Source: Faecalibacterium prausnitzii (GTDB taxonomy: Bacteria; Bacillota; Clostridia; Oscillospirales; Ruminococcaceae). Taken from it: a DNA stretch of 64,000 bases. The first letter of the stretch is position 1, and each line of letters starts with the position of its first letter. This document shows positions 56,305 through 64,000 of this stretch, piece after piece. A program made the translations under genes and the position numbers. The notes below the pieces were generated by a model. It saw only the letters and a program-made list of their open reading frames with translations. It was not told the DNA's origin and ran no database searches. The DNA lies in assembly GCF_019967995.1 (NCBI RefSeq), contig NZ_CP065377.1:2790001-2854000 (forward strand). The letters run 5' to 3'.

Positions 56305-57071
56305 GAATGCGCTTCAAACCCTACGCCCACGATGAGCTGATGGCCGCCGATTTCCACGTCCACGAGCCCCTGATCTGGGGCGGCCGGTGGCACGCACAGT
56401 ATGCCCGCCCGGAGCAGCCTTTTGTGCTGGAACTGGGCTGCGGCAAGGGCGGCTTTATCTCCCAGCTGGCCAGCGCCCACCCGGAGAACAACTACCTCGG
56501 CATCGACATCACCGACAAAGTCCTCATTCTGGCCAAGCGCAAGATCGAGGCCGCCTATCAGGAGGCGGGCCGCCCCATCGACAACGTCAAGATCATGAGC
56601 ACCGACATCGAGCGCATCAAGGGCGTCCTCACGCCGGAGGATACCGTGAGCCGCATCTACATCAACTTCTGCAACCCGTGGAGCAAGAATGCCTCCTCCA
56701 ACAAGCACCGCCTCACCTATCCCCGCCAGCTCATCCAGTACCGCGCCTTCCTCGAAGACGGCGGCGAGATCTATTTCAAGACCGACGACGACGATCTGTT
56801 CCGCGACAGCCTGGAATACTTCCCCGCTTCCGGCTACGAGATCACCTGGAAGACCTTCGACCTGCACGAGAACGAGCCGGCGTGGAACATCCGCACCGAG
56901 CACGAGGGGATGTTCACCGAGATGGGCATCAAGATCAAGGCCCTCATCGCCCGGAAGCTGCCCGGCGACGAGACCGTGACCTGGATCGAGCCGAAGGTGC
57001 TCAAAAAGATGGCGGCTGCCGAAGCCGCTGCCGCCGAGGCCGCTGCCCACGGGGAGACCGCCGATGCGTGA
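56301..57071 (+). CDS. trmB: tRNA (guanine-N7-)-methyltransferase
   Basis: TrmB methylates G46 of tRNA. The 256 residues contain the SAM-binding motif LELGCGKGGFI, NYLGIDITDKVL and the family pair INFCNPWSK (usually NFPDPWPK) with YFKTDDDDLF. An Ala/Glu-rich tail ends the protein (KMAAAEAAAAEAAAHGE). It overlaps alaX by 4 bases and the next gene by 8, so the three form a tight translational unit linked by tRNA quality. Confidence 0.94.
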   Translation: MRMRFKPYAHDELMAADFHVHEPLIWGGRWHAQYARPEQPFVLELGCGKGGFISQLASAHPENNYLGIDITDKVLILAKRKIEAAYQEAGRPIDNVKIMSTDIERIKGVLTPEDTVSRIYINFCNPWSKNASSNKHRLTYPRQLIQYRAFLEDGGEIYFKTDDDDLFRDSLEYFPASGYEITWKTFDLHENEPAWNIRTEHEGMFTEMGIKIKALIARKLPGDETVTWIEPKVLKKMAAAEAAAAEAAAHGETADA

Positions 57072-57243
57072 CCCCTGTGAGCTGTGCGTGAACAATGTCC
57101 CGGACGAATACGGCACCTGTTATTGTGCACAGGGCGCCGCACTCGACGAGGACGAGATGGCACGGTATCTCTCCCGCAGCACCCGCGCCTGCCCCTTCTT
57201 TGAAGCGGGCGATGAATACAGCATCGTCCGGAAACAGAATTAA
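57064..57243 (+). CDS. DUF6472 family small cysteine-rich protein (59 aa)
   Basis: The frame reads MRDPCELCVNNVPDEYGTCY, then CAQGAALDEDEMARYLSRST and RACPFFEAGDEY. Four cysteines in two pairs (Cys5, Cys8, Cys19, Cys21) and Cys43 near CPFF are typical of DUF6472 and suggest a metal site. It overlaps trmB by 8 bases and lies 13 bases before the permease gene. The function is unknown. Confidence 0.8.
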   Translation: MRDPCELCVNNVPDEYGTCYCAQGAALDEDEMARYLSRSTRACPFFEAGDEYSIVRKQN

Positions 57244-57256
57244 CGGAGGTGTTCCC

Positions 57257-58303
57257 TTGCTTTCTTTTTTCGTTGATACCACTGTCTGCGGCTTTTCGCT
57301 GTATCAAGTCTTCGCTTACTTTCTCATCTACTCCTGCCTCGGCTGGTGTCTGGAGGTCATCTATGCCGCCGTCACGACTGGCAAGCTGATCAACCGCGGC
57401 TTTCTGAACGGCCCAGTCTGCCCCATCTACGGCTTCGGCATGGTCATCGTCCTCTTCGCCCTGACGCCCCTGTCGCGCAGCCTGCTCCTGCTCTACCTCG
57501 GCGGCGTCATCCTGCCCAGTGCGCTGGAACTGGTGGGCGGCTGGGCTCTGTACAAGCTCTACCACACCCGCTGGTGGGATTATAGCGACTACCCCTTCAA
57601 CATCGGCGGCTACATCTGCCTGGAGTTTTCCCTGCTGTGGGGCGTGGGCACCCTCATCGTGATGAAGCTCGTCCACCCCATCATCGCCGATGCAGTGGCC
57701 TTCATCCCGCCGCTGGTAGGCATCATCCTGATGTTCCTGCTCTACGTCCTCTATGCCGCCGACACCATCGCCACCGCCTTTGCTGCGTCCGACCTGGCCC
57801 GCGACCTGGATGCGCTGGAAAAGGTGGCCGACAGTATGCACGCGGTCAGCGACGCCATGACTGAGCTGCTGGGCACCAACGCCATGGCCATGGACCAGAA
57901 GATGGACGAGAGCCGTTTGCAGTTCAAGCTGGCGGCCGCCGAGGCTCGCGACAATGCGGCCAAGCTGAACGCCCGCGAGGCAGCCGCTGCCATGCGCGCC
58001 AAGGCCGACGAGGCCATGGAGGCCGCGAAGCGGGCCTCGCAGGATGCGAAGCTCAACGCCAGCGAAGCTGCCAATGCCGTCAAGCTGGCGGCCAAAGGCA
58101 GAGCCGAGCGCACGGCCGAACTGTTCCGGCTGGAACAGCTGGCCGAGGAGCTGCAGGCCCGCAGCGAGGAGCTTCGCTCCCGCACCCAGCGCACCACCCC
58201 GCACTTCGGCAAGCGCCGTATGCTCCGCGCCTTCCCCAAGCTGAAGCACGGCGAGCAGAACCGCTCGCTGGACACGCTGCGGGAACAGCTGAAGCGAAAA
58301 TGA
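57257..58303 (+). CDS. Putative ABC transporter permease (CmpB/DUF1113-like) with coiled-coil tail
   Basis: The 348 residues hold five or six membrane helices (1-185) with the family pattern YSCLGWCLEVIYAAVTTGKLINRGFLNGP and PIYGFGM. A long Ala/Arg/Glu-rich helical tail (about 190-320) probably forms a coiled coil. The start codon is TTG with GGAGGT 7 bases upstream; no ATG comes before the first helices. No ATPase partner is encoded here, so the transporter label comes from the family name only. Confidence 0.82.
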   Translation: MLSFFVDTTVCGFSLYQVFAYFLIYSCLGWCLEVIYAAVTTGKLINRGFLNGPVCPIYGFGMVIVLFALTPLSRSLLLLYLGGVILPSALELVGGWALYKLYHTRWWDYSDYPFNIGGYICLEFSLLWGVGTLIVMKLVHPIIADAVAFIPPLVGIILMFLLYVLYAADTIATAFAASDLARDLDALEKVADSMHAVSDAMTELLGTNAMAMDQKMDESRLQFKLAAAEARDNAAKLNAREAAAAMRAKADEAMEAAKRASQDAKLNASEAANAVKLAAKGRAERTAELFRLEQLAEELQARSEELRSRTQRTTPHFGKRRMLRAFPKLKHGEQNRSLDTLREQLKRK

Positions 58304-58306
58304 ACC

Positions 58307-58349
58307 AAAAAATGGAGCGCTCCCCGCAAAAGGGAGCGCTCCATTTTTT
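58307..58349. terminator. Terminator between the permease and nucleotidyltransferase genes
   Basis: Stem AAAAATGGAGCGCTCCC with GGGAGCGCTCCATTTTT; T tracts in both directions for converging genes. Confidence 0.93.
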
Positions 58350-58360
58350 CATGGTCCGAT

Positions 58361-59281
58361 TCAGTTCCAGAGGTCTTCCGGGTACAGGCCGTCCTGCGTC
58401 TTCTGCGCGATGGCGGCCACGACGGTGGGCTTGTCCTCGCGGTAGGTCACGCCAAACCACTTGTCGCGGCTGTGCAGGATCTTCACGGTCGCCTTGCCCT
58501 CGTCGATGAGTTCGCTGATGACCAGCGGCAGGAAATACTCGCACTTGAGCGGGTTCTGTTCCAGATTCTCAGTCAGCCAGCCCGCAAAACGGCGCTCGGC
58601 CTCATCGAGGAAGCTCCGGCCGAAGCCCCACAGGTTCATGCTGACGGGGGCGTCCAGCGGCAGGTCGTGCCAGCTCGCGCCGCCGTCCTCGGTGTAGTGG
58701 ATGCCGCCCTCGTATGTCTCGATGCGGGTGCGCTCGGTGACGCTGTGCAGGGTACCGTCTGCGTTCGCGACGCAGACGCCGCGGGCAACGCTGCCGTTCT
58801 CGGAGACGGTGTTCTTCAGCAGGTAGCTGACCATGCAGTAGTCGTAGACCGTGCCGTCCGCGTGGGTGGACAGGTAATCGTAGATGACCTGGAACGCCTC
58901 CGGGCCGTAGTAGTCATCTGCATTGATGACCGCGAACGGGCCGTCGATGAGGTCTTTTGCCGCCAGGACCGCGTGGCAGGTGCCCCAGGGCTTGACGCGG
59001 CCCTCCGGGATGGAGAAGCCTGCGGGCAGCTCATCCAGCTGCTGGAATGCGTATTTCACGTTCATCACTTTGGCCACGCGGTCGCCGATGGCCTTTTTGA
59101 AGGTCTCCTCGATCTCGTGCTTGATGACGAAGATCACGGTCTCAAAGCCTGCACGGCGGGCATCGTAGAGGGAATAATCCACGATGACCTGCCCATTGGG
59201 GCCTACCGGGTCGATCTGCTTCATGCCGCCGTAACGGCTGCCCATGCCAGCTGCCATGACCACCAATACCGGTTTGTTCAT
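58361..59281 (-). CDS. Sugar-phosphate nucleotidyltransferase
   Basis: The 306 residues begin with the nucleotide-binding motif VVMAAGMGSRYGGMKQIDPVG and include FAVINADDYYG, with the metal-binding Asp of this fold. The layout (VSYLLKNTVSENGSVARGV, NLWGFGRSFL) matches proteins annotated as glucose-1-phosphate or N-acetylhexosamine uridylyl- or thymidylyltransferases; the sugar is not settled. The ATG at 59281 follows AGGAGGT; the frame is open to 59638 but not used. Confidence 0.85.
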   Translation of the reverse strand: MNKPVLVVMAAGMGSRYGGMKQIDPVGPNGQVIVDYSLYDARRAGFETVIFVIKHEIEETFKKAIGDRVAKVMNVKYAFQQLDELPAGFSIPEGRVKPWGTCHAVLAAKDLIDGPFAVINADDYYGPEAFQVIYDYLSTHADGTVYDYCMVSYLLKNTVSENGSVARGVCVANADGTLHSVTERTRIETYEGGIHYTEDGGASWHDLPLDAPVSMNLWGFGRSFLDEAERRFAGWLTENLEQNPLKCEYFLPLVISELIDEGKATVKILHSRDKWFGVTYREDKPTVVAAIAQKTQDGLYPEDLWN

Positions 59282-59320
59282 ATTCTGATACCTCCTGCGC
59301 AGTGCGCGTTTTCTGCCTTT

Positions 59321-59349
59321 ATTATACTCCAAACGGCAGGCGTCAACAA
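59321..59349 (-). promoter_or_regulatory. Promoter of the nucleotidyltransferase gene
   Basis: Minus strand TTGTTG (59349-59344), 17 bases, TATAAT (59326-59321). Confidence 0.6.
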
Positions 59350-59426
59350 GTGCCGTTCTGCATCGTGCGGGAACCCATGGATTCTGCCGCTCCAATGTGT
59401 TAAAATAGGGGCAGATCAGATCACGA

Positions 59427-59531
59427 GGCGCATCCCGCCCGGAGCAGATCTTAGACGACCTCAAGGCGCTGGACAACACCGCCTTCACCCCCGACGAGCT
59501 GCGCGCCATCGACGCAGCTTCGGGCTTCTGA
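59427..59531 (+). pseudogene. Relic of an aldo/keto reductase C-terminus
   Basis: The frame reads GASRPEQILDDLKALDNTAF then TPDELRAIDAASGF and a stop. It is close to the C-terminal helix of aldo/keto reductases (GASRPEQL, NVxALNNLxFSxEELxxID). A TAG stop lies 15 bases upstream in frame and there is no start codon, so only about 34 codons of the original gene remain. Confidence 0.7.
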
Positions 59532-59546
59532 GAAAGGACAAGTCCT

Positions 59547-60326
59547 ATGAACAAGAAAACAGTCTGGATCACCGGTGCTTCTTCCGGCATCGGGCAGGAG
59601 TTCGCCCGCCAGTACGCGCGGCTGGGTTTCCGGCTCATCCTGACGGCCCGCCGGAAAGACCGGCTGGACGCCTTGGCCGAGGAGCTGCAAAACCGCTATC
59701 ATGTGCCCTGCCGCGTCCTCCCCGCCGACCTGGAACGCGACGTTGACTGCAAGGCCCTGTGCACCGTACTGGCCGCTGAGCGCATCGACCTCTTCATCAA
59801 CAACGCAGGCTTCGGCACCTGCGGCTGCTTCCTCGACACCGACCCGGAAAAGGAGCTTTCCATGCTGCGGGTCAACGTTCTCGCCATGCACCGGCTGTTC
59901 AAGTTCGTGCTCAAGAAGATGGACCGGCAGGGTTCCGGCACCATCCTGAACGTGGCCTCCTCGGCGGGCCTGCTCCCGGCCGGGCCGTTCATGGCGGGTT
60001 ACTACGCCTCCAAGGCCTATGTGGTCAGCCTGACGCGGGGCGTGGCCGAGGAGCTGCGGGAGCAGCACAGCCCGGTCTACGTCTGCGCGCTCTGCCCCGG
60101 CCCGGTGAACACCGAGTTCAACGACCGCGCCGACGTCGTCTTCGCGCTCAAGGGCATCTCGCCGGAGCTCTGCGTGGAAGAAGCCATGCGCGGGATGCTC
60201 CGCCGCAAGACCATCATCGTGCCCTCGGCCCTGATGCGGGCCGCCACCACAGCCCAGAAACTCGTGCCCGCCCCGCTGCTCATGCCCATCCTCGCCCGGC
60301 AGCAGAAGCGAAAGCTGGGCCGGTGA
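59547..60326 (+). CDS. SDR family oxidoreductase (DltE/YqjQ-like)
   Basis: The 259-residue classical SDR has the nucleotide motif ITGASSGIGQEFARQY, NNAGFG, a catalytic Ser in NVASSAGLL and YYASKAYV with the Tyr-Lys pair. GPVNTEF follows, as in many SDRs. The C-terminal RQQKRKLGR is basic. A GAAAGGA site precedes the ATG, 15 bases after the aldo/keto reductase relic. The substrate is unknown. Confidence 0.88.
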   Translation: MNKKTVWITGASSGIGQEFARQYARLGFRLILTARRKDRLDALAEELQNRYHVPCRVLPADLERDVDCKALCTVLAAERIDLFINNAGFGTCGCFLDTDPEKELSMLRVNVLAMHRLFKFVLKKMDRQGSGTILNVASSAGLLPAGPFMAGYYASKAYVVSLTRGVAEELREQHSPVYVCALCPGPVNTEFNDRADVVFALKGISPELCVEEAMRGMLRRKTIIVPSALMRAATTAQKLVPAPLLMPILARQQKRKLGR

Positions 60327-60355
60327 TTGACTTTTGCCCGCCGACACGATACACT
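60327..60355 (+). promoter_or_regulatory. Promoter of the RpiB-like gene
   Basis: TTGACT (60327-60332), 17 bases, TACACT (60350-60355), starting directly at the end of the SDR gene. Confidence 0.65.
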
Positions 60356-60432
60356 AACGTCAGACACGCACCGCCTTCCGCATATTTTTGGACGGCGGTG
60401 GAACATTATGCTATTGCAGGAGGAATTTTTCC

Positions 60433-61068
60433 ATGAAGATCGCACTCATCAACGAAAACAGCCAGGCCGCCAAGAACGGCCTCATCGAAGCAGCGCTGAA
60501 GAAGGTCGTGGAACCCATGGGCCACGAGGTGGTCAACTACGGCATGTATGCCGCCGACGACAAGGCACAGCTGACCTATGTGCAGTGCGGCATCCTGGCC
60601 GCCATCCTGCTGAACAGCGGCGCAGCCGACTATGTCATCACCGGCTGCGGCACCGGCGAGGGTGCCATGCTAGCGCTGAACAGCTTCCCCGGCGTCATCT
60701 GCGGCCATGTGGAAGACCCCGTGGATGCCTACACCTTTGCCCATGTCAACGATGGCAACGCCGTGGCCATGCCGTTCGCCAAGGGCTTCGGCTGGGGCGG
60801 TGAGCTCAACCTCGAATACTGCTTCGAGAAGCTGTTCGGCTTCGGCCACGGCCAGGGCTACCCCAAGGAGCGCGTGGAGCCGGAACAGCGCAACAAGAAG
60901 ATCCTGGACGGCGTCCGCGCCGCCACCTTCAAGCCTCTCATCGAGTGCCTGCAGAGCATCGACCAGGACCTGCTGAAGGGTGCCGTGGCCGGTGAGAAGT
61001 TCAGCGAGCTCTTCTTTGCTTCCTGCAAGGACGACGCGCTGGCTGCCTACATCAAGACCCTGCTGTAA
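60433..61068 (+). CDS. RpiB/LacA/LacB family sugar-phosphate isomerase
   Basis: The 211 residues have MKIALINENSQAAKNG and the family catalytic loop ITGCGTGEGAMLALNSFPGVICG (the Cys in GCGTG acts as base). It is longer than ribose-5-phosphate isomerase B (about 150 residues), with an extra C-terminal helical part, so it may act on another sugar phosphate. AGGAGGAA precedes the ATG. It probably shares a transcript with the DUF1622 gene. Confidence 0.85.
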   Translation: MKIALINENSQAAKNGLIEAALKKVVEPMGHEVVNYGMYAADDKAQLTYVQCGILAAILLNSGAADYVITGCGTGEGAMLALNSFPGVICGHVEDPVDAYTFAHVNDGNAVAMPFAKGFGWGGELNLEYCFEKLFGFGHGQGYPKERVEPEQRNKKILDGVRAATFKPLIECLQSIDQDLLKGAVAGEKFSELFFASCKDDALAAYIKTLL

Positions 61069-61089
61069 TTTTTGCCAAGGAGACGCACG

Positions 61090-61458
61090 ATGAGCGCTTT
61101 GTATCACTTCAACGCAGCCGCTTCGGAGGTCCTGGAGCTGTTTCTGGAATCCGCCGTGCCCATGATCGCCGGGCTGGCAGAGGTCATCGGCCTGTTCATC
61201 ATCGTCACGAGTCTGGTGCGGGCGACCTACCATTACATCCGCGCCTTCTTCTTCCACGACCGGTACGATTTTCACCACGAGATGAGCAGCGGCCTGACCA
61301 CCGCGCTGGAATTTCTGATGTCGGCCGAGATCGCCAAGACCTTTCTGCTGCAAAACCTCGAATCCGTGGTGCCGCTGGCGGCCACGTTCGCGCTGCGGGC
61401 TTTGATGAGCCTGCTGCTGCACGTCGAGATGCGGGCCCAGCATAAGACGGAGGAATGA
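61090..61458 (+). CDS. DUF1622 family membrane protein
   Basis: The 122 residues hold three hydrophobic segments (about 23-45, 70-85 and 92-108). AEVIGLFIIVTSLVRATYHY and GLTTALEFLMSAEIAKTFL are characteristic of DUF1622. The function is unknown. AAGGAGA precedes the ATG at 61090; an upstream in-frame start is not used. Confidence 0.8.
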   Translation: MSALYHFNAAASEVLELFLESAVPMIAGLAEVIGLFIIVTSLVRATYHYIRAFFFHDRYDFHHEMSSGLTTALEFLMSAEIAKTFLLQNLESVVPLAATFALRALMSLLLHVEMRAQHKTEE

Positions 61459-61549
61459 CCCACCCGCCGCCGGGCCGCAGCTTCGTCCAAACTTTTCCGG
61501 CCCACTTCCCACCCGGATTGTGAAAAACGTAAAAAATACGGTCTGGCAC

Positions 61550-61578
61550 TTGACACTTTGACCAAAACGCTCTATACT
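61550..61578 (+). promoter_or_regulatory. Promoter of the amt-PII gene
   Basis: TTGACA (61550-61555), 17 bases, TATACT (61573-61578); the start near 61585 gives a leader of about 208 bases. Confidence 0.85.
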
Positions 61579-61593
61579 CGTGCCATCGAAAGC

Positions 61594-61632
61594 AAAGGCG
61601 CTGACGGAAGCAATTCCGCCAGCGCTTTTTGT
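61594..61632 (+). terminator. Terminator-like hairpin in the amt-PII leader (candidate attenuator)
   Basis: AAAGGCGCTGACGGAA can pair with TTCCGCCAGCGCTTT (one bulge, one mismatch), then TTTTTGTGTTTT. It lies 10 bases after the predicted start of transcription and 160 bases before the gene. Confidence 0.6.
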
Positions 61633-61776
61633 GTTTTCGGCAGAAGTTCGGACTTCTGTGCTTCCGGGGGAAGATCGAGGGCCTCCGGAGGGGAAGATCC
61701 GCGCTGCCGCGCAGATAGAGGGGCGCAGCAGCCGGAGTACGCAAGGCCGGTTCTGGTGGCCGGCCGCACAACAAAT
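61633..61776 (+). other. Rest of the amt-PII leader
   Basis: It contains a hairpin CAGAAGT-TCGG-ACTTCTG (61641-61658) and two copies of GGGGAAGATC (61667-61676 and 61690-61699) 23 bases apart. No known riboswitch was recognised. Confidence 0.4.
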
Positions 61777-61792
61777 GGGGAGGTATCCAGTT

Positions 61793-63535
61793 ATGTTCCG
61801 TTCCGTAGACACCTGCTGGGTGTTGGTGGCCGCGTTCCTGGTCTACTTCATGCAGGCGGGCTTTGCGCTGTGTGAGGCAGGTTTTACCCGCGCCAAAAAC
61901 ACCGGCAACATCCTCATGAAAAACATGATGGATTTCTGCATCGGCACCCCGTGCTACTGGCTCATCGGCTTCGGCCTGATGTTCGGCGGCACCAGCGCGC
62001 TCATCGGCGGGTTCGACCCGTTCATCCAGGGCGATTATTCCCATCTGGGGCTTGACATCCCGCTGTGGGTGTACATCGTGTTCCAGACCGTGTTCTGCGC
62101 CACGGCAGCCACCATCGTGTCCGGCTCCATGGCCGAGCGCACCAACTTCAAAGCCTACTGCGTCTACTCCGCCGCCATTTCGCTGGTGGTATACCCCATC
62201 TGCGGCCACTGGATGTGGGGCGGCGGCTGGCTGCAGAGCATGGGCTTCCATGACTTTGCCGGTTCCGCAGCTGTTCATAACGTGGGCGGCGTCATCGCTC
62301 TGCTGGGCGCTGCGATGCTTGGCCCCCGCATCGGCAAGTACGACAAGAACGGCAACCCCCACGCCATCCCCGGCCACAACCTGACTGCCGGTGCGCTGGG
62401 CGTCTTCATCCTGTGGTTCTGCTGGTTCGGTTTCAACGGCGGCTCTTCCCTGAGCCTGGCCACCGATGAGGCCATGACCCTGACCGGTCTGGTCTGCTTC
62501 AACACCAACCTGGCCGCTGCTGTGGCCACCTGCGTGACCATGATCTTCACCTGGCTGCGGTACGGCAAGCCCGATGTTTCCATGACCCTGAACGGTTCGC
62601 TGGCCGGTCTGGTAGCCATCACGGCAGGCTGCGACGCCGTTTCTCCGTTCGGTGCCTTCATCATCGGCTTTGTGGCCGGTCTCCTGGTGGTCCTGAGCGT
62701 TGAGTTCTTTGATAAGATTGCCAGGATCGACGACCCCGTCGGCGCAGTCTCCGTCCACTTTGCAAACGGCGTGTGGGGCACCATCGCAGTCGGCCTGTTC
62801 TCCAACGGCGGCGACGGCGTGGGCAAGGGCCTGTTCTACGGCGGCGGCCTGAGCCAGCTGGGCATCCAGCTGCTGGGCCTCATCACGGTCGATGTCTATG
62901 TCGTCGTCGTGATGTTCCTCATCTTCAAGATCATCGACAAGACCATCGGCCTGCGCGTCCCCGCTGAGGTGGAGATCGACGGCCTGGACATCCACGAGCA
63001 CGGTCTGGCTTCTGCCTACGCTGGCTTCTCCATCTCCGACGCCAACGCAGCCGCCATGACCCCCAACGAAAACACCGACCTCGGCGAGGACGACCCCGTC
63101 AAGGCTTCCGCAACGCAGATGTCTGCTGCGGTGCCGGTGGTGCGTGAGCCCGCCGTCATCCACGACGGCATCTACGACACCGGGATGCACAAGGTCTCCA
63201 TCATTGCAAAGCTGTCCAAGTTCGACCAGCTGAAGACCGCTCTGAACGATCTGGGCGTGACCGGCATGACCGTGACTCAGGTGATGGGCTGCGGCATCCA
63301 GAAGGGCACCAGCGAGAAATACCGCGGCGTCCCTGTGGATTCCACCCTGCTGCCCAAGATCAAGGTCGAGGTCATCGTGTCCAAAATCCCGGTCGATTTC
63401 GTGGTCGAAGCCGCCAAGAAGGCCCTTTACACCGGCCACATCGGCGACGGCAAGATCTTTGTTTACAACGTGACCCGCGTGGTCAAGATCCGCACCGGCG
63501 AGGAAGACTTCGCCGCCCTGCAGGATGTGGAGTAA
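61793..63535 (+). CDS. amt: Ammonium transporter fused to a PII signalling domain
   Basis: Residues 1 to about 400 form an Amt channel with 11 helices and both pore histidines (AAVHNVGGVIALLG and SVHFANGVWGT). Residues 465-580 are a complete PII domain (HKVSIIAKLSKFDQLKTALN to VVKIRTGEEDFAAL) joined by an acidic linker. In the PII T-loop the Gln39 equivalent is kept (GIQKGTSEKYRG), but Tyr51, the usual uridylylation site, is replaced by Val; the ATP-binding GDGKIFV is kept. It should sense 2-oxoglutarate and ATP/ADP without covalent modification. The ATG at 61793 follows GGGGAGG; the frame is open to 61580. Confidence 0.95.
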   Translation: MFRSVDTCWVLVAAFLVYFMQAGFALCEAGFTRAKNTGNILMKNMMDFCIGTPCYWLIGFGLMFGGTSALIGGFDPFIQGDYSHLGLDIPLWVYIVFQTVFCATAATIVSGSMAERTNFKAYCVYSAAISLVVYPICGHWMWGGGWLQSMGFHDFAGSAAVHNVGGVIALLGAAMLGPRIGKYDKNGNPHAIPGHNLTAGALGVFILWFCWFGFNGGSSLSLATDEAMTLTGLVCFNTNLAAAVATCVTMIFTWLRYGKPDVSMTLNGSLAGLVAITAGCDAVSPFGAFIIGFVAGLLVVLSVEFFDKIARIDDPVGAVSVHFANGVWGTIAVGLFSNGGDGVGKGLFYGGGLSQLGIQLLGLITVDVYVVVVMFLIFKIIDKTIGLRVPAEVEIDGLDIHEHGLASAYAGFSISDANAAAMTPNENTDLGEDDPVKASATQMSAAVPVVREPAVIHDGIYDTGMHKVSIIAKLSKFDQLKTALNDLGVTGMTVTQVMGCGIQKGTSEKYRGVPVDSTLLPKIKVEVIVSKIPVDFVVEAAKKALYTGHIGDGKIFVYNVTRVVKIRTGEEDFAALQDVE

Positions 63536-63626
63536 GTTCCACGATCTCTTTTCTCCGCTGTCCCCGCTTTTTGAAAGCGTGTGATAGATCATTTTTCTCC
63601 TTTTCCTTTTTTCTGATCCAAACAGC

Positions 63627-63676
63627 AAAAACGATCCCCGGTTCCTTCCGCACAAGGGAGCCGGGGACCGTTTTCG
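63627..63676 (+). terminator. Terminator after amt-PII
   Basis: Stem AAAACGATCCCCGG with CCGGGGACCGTTTT (one mismatch) around a loop with a small inner stem, then TCG. Confidence 0.8.
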
Positions 63677-63694
63677 TCTGCGCCGCTTTTTGGG

Positions 63695-63723
63695 TTGACA
63701 ACCCCGCCCCGCTGTGTTATGTT
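63695..63723 (+). promoter_or_regulatory. Promoter of the ClC gene
   Basis: TTGACA (63695-63700), 17 bases, TATGTT (63718-63723). Confidence 0.7.
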
Positions 63724-63780
63724 GGAGCGGTCTCGAAACACATCATGGACCGGACGTCAACGATACAGGAGTTTTCTTCT

Positions 63781-64000
63781 ATGAACAATTTTGATACGTT
63801 CCAACGCGAAGCCAAAGCCGCCCTCCGGGTGACGCTGCAATGGTTTTGTCTGGCGATCCCCACGGGCCTGGTCTGCGGACTGGTGGGCACCCTGTTCCAC
63901 CTTTCCGTCGAGTGCGTCACCGAGCTGCGGGCTGCACAGCCCTGGCTGCTCTTCCTGCTGCCCGCGGCGGGCCTGCTCATCACCGCACTGTACAAGATAA
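63781..64000 (+). CDS. Chloride channel family (ClC) protein, N-terminal part
   Basis: Only the first 73 residues are present; the gene runs off the right edge. They hold a short soluble start and two hydrophobic helices, CLAIPTGLVCGLVGTLFHLSV and WLLFLLPAAGLLITALYKI, in the order and spacing of the first helices of ClC channels and antiporters. AGGAG lies 10 bases before the ATG. The selectivity and gating motifs are outside the window, so the assignment is provisional. Confidence 0.65.
   Translation, partial: MNNFDTFQREAKAALRVTLQWFCLAIPTGLVCGLVGTLFHLSVECVTELRAAQPWLLFLLPAAGLLITALYKI

Overview
The window is a GC-rich (about 60%), gene-dense stretch of a Gram-positive anaerobe. The gene content points to a clostridial gut commensal of the Oscillospiraceae, most likely Faecalibacterium or a close relative. 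The supporting genes are an rnfCDGEAB complex, an oxygen-sensitive class III ribonucleotide reductase, ECF transport, an ammonium transporter fused to a PII domain, AGGAGG-type ribosome binding sites and TTGACA/TATAAT promoters. This is inference from content; no 16S comparison was run.

Layout. 1-7.3 kb (+): the ECF transporter core (ecfA1 cut by the edge, ecfA2, ecfT), truA, a DUF5711 protein, a CvpA-like protein and a ClpE-type AAA+ unfoldase. 7.3-12.9 kb (+): the six-gene Rnf ferredoxin:NAD oxidoreductase operon, with its own strong promoter and a structured leader. 12.9-16.3 kb: an Fe-S assembly pair (iscS-iscU) and a rhodanese on the minus strand, and an Rrf2 regulator on the plus strand. 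16.3-18.8 kb: tRNA-Trp, tRNA-Asp and tRNA-Thr, an iron alcohol dehydrogenase, a small cassette that looks like a type I toxin-antitoxin locus, and a second identical tRNA-Thr in opposite orientation. 18.8-32.3 kb, nearly all minus: rpoD, an SDR with an odd N-terminal tail, tadA, a CPBP protease, a TauE/SafE transporter, a run of peptide or cell-wall hydrolases, a SWIM-SNF2 helicase and GNAT genes; degV is on the plus strand. 32.4-37.3 kb (-): one complete rRNA operon (16S-23S-5S), without tRNAs in the 16S-23S spacer.

38.1-41.0 kb (+): nrdD-nrdG behind a promoter that holds a perfect palindrome. 41-53 kb: a GH2 glycosidase (-), a DUF4830 protein with tandem repeats, ptsH and ptsI, a CDF metal transporter, an aminotransferase, NADP isocitrate dehydrogenase, ychF, an MTA/SAH nucleosidase, and two minus-strand genes, one with a degenerate GGDEF domain. 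53-64 kb: malQ (-), an alaX-trmB-DUF6472-CmpB operon, a nucleotidyltransferase (-), a relic of an aldo/keto reductase, an SDR, an RpiB-like isomerase, a DUF1622 membrane protein, the Amt-PII fusion with an attenuator-like leader, and the start of a ClC channel.

How it fits together. Rnf couples ferredoxin oxidation to NAD reduction and an ion gradient, and its many Fe-S clusters would be served by the nearby iscS-iscU/Rrf2 group. HPr and enzyme I feed sugar uptake, while MalQ and the GH2 enzyme act on glucans and glycosides. Accessory signals are few: no prophage, integrase, IS element or CRISPR array was seen. The most unusual pieces are the 18.2-18.6 kb cassette, a family of hairpin-rich dispersed repeats in at least four intergenic places, a separate hairpin array at 15.15-15.33 kb, HPr without its regulatory serine, and the Amt-PII fusion with its leader.
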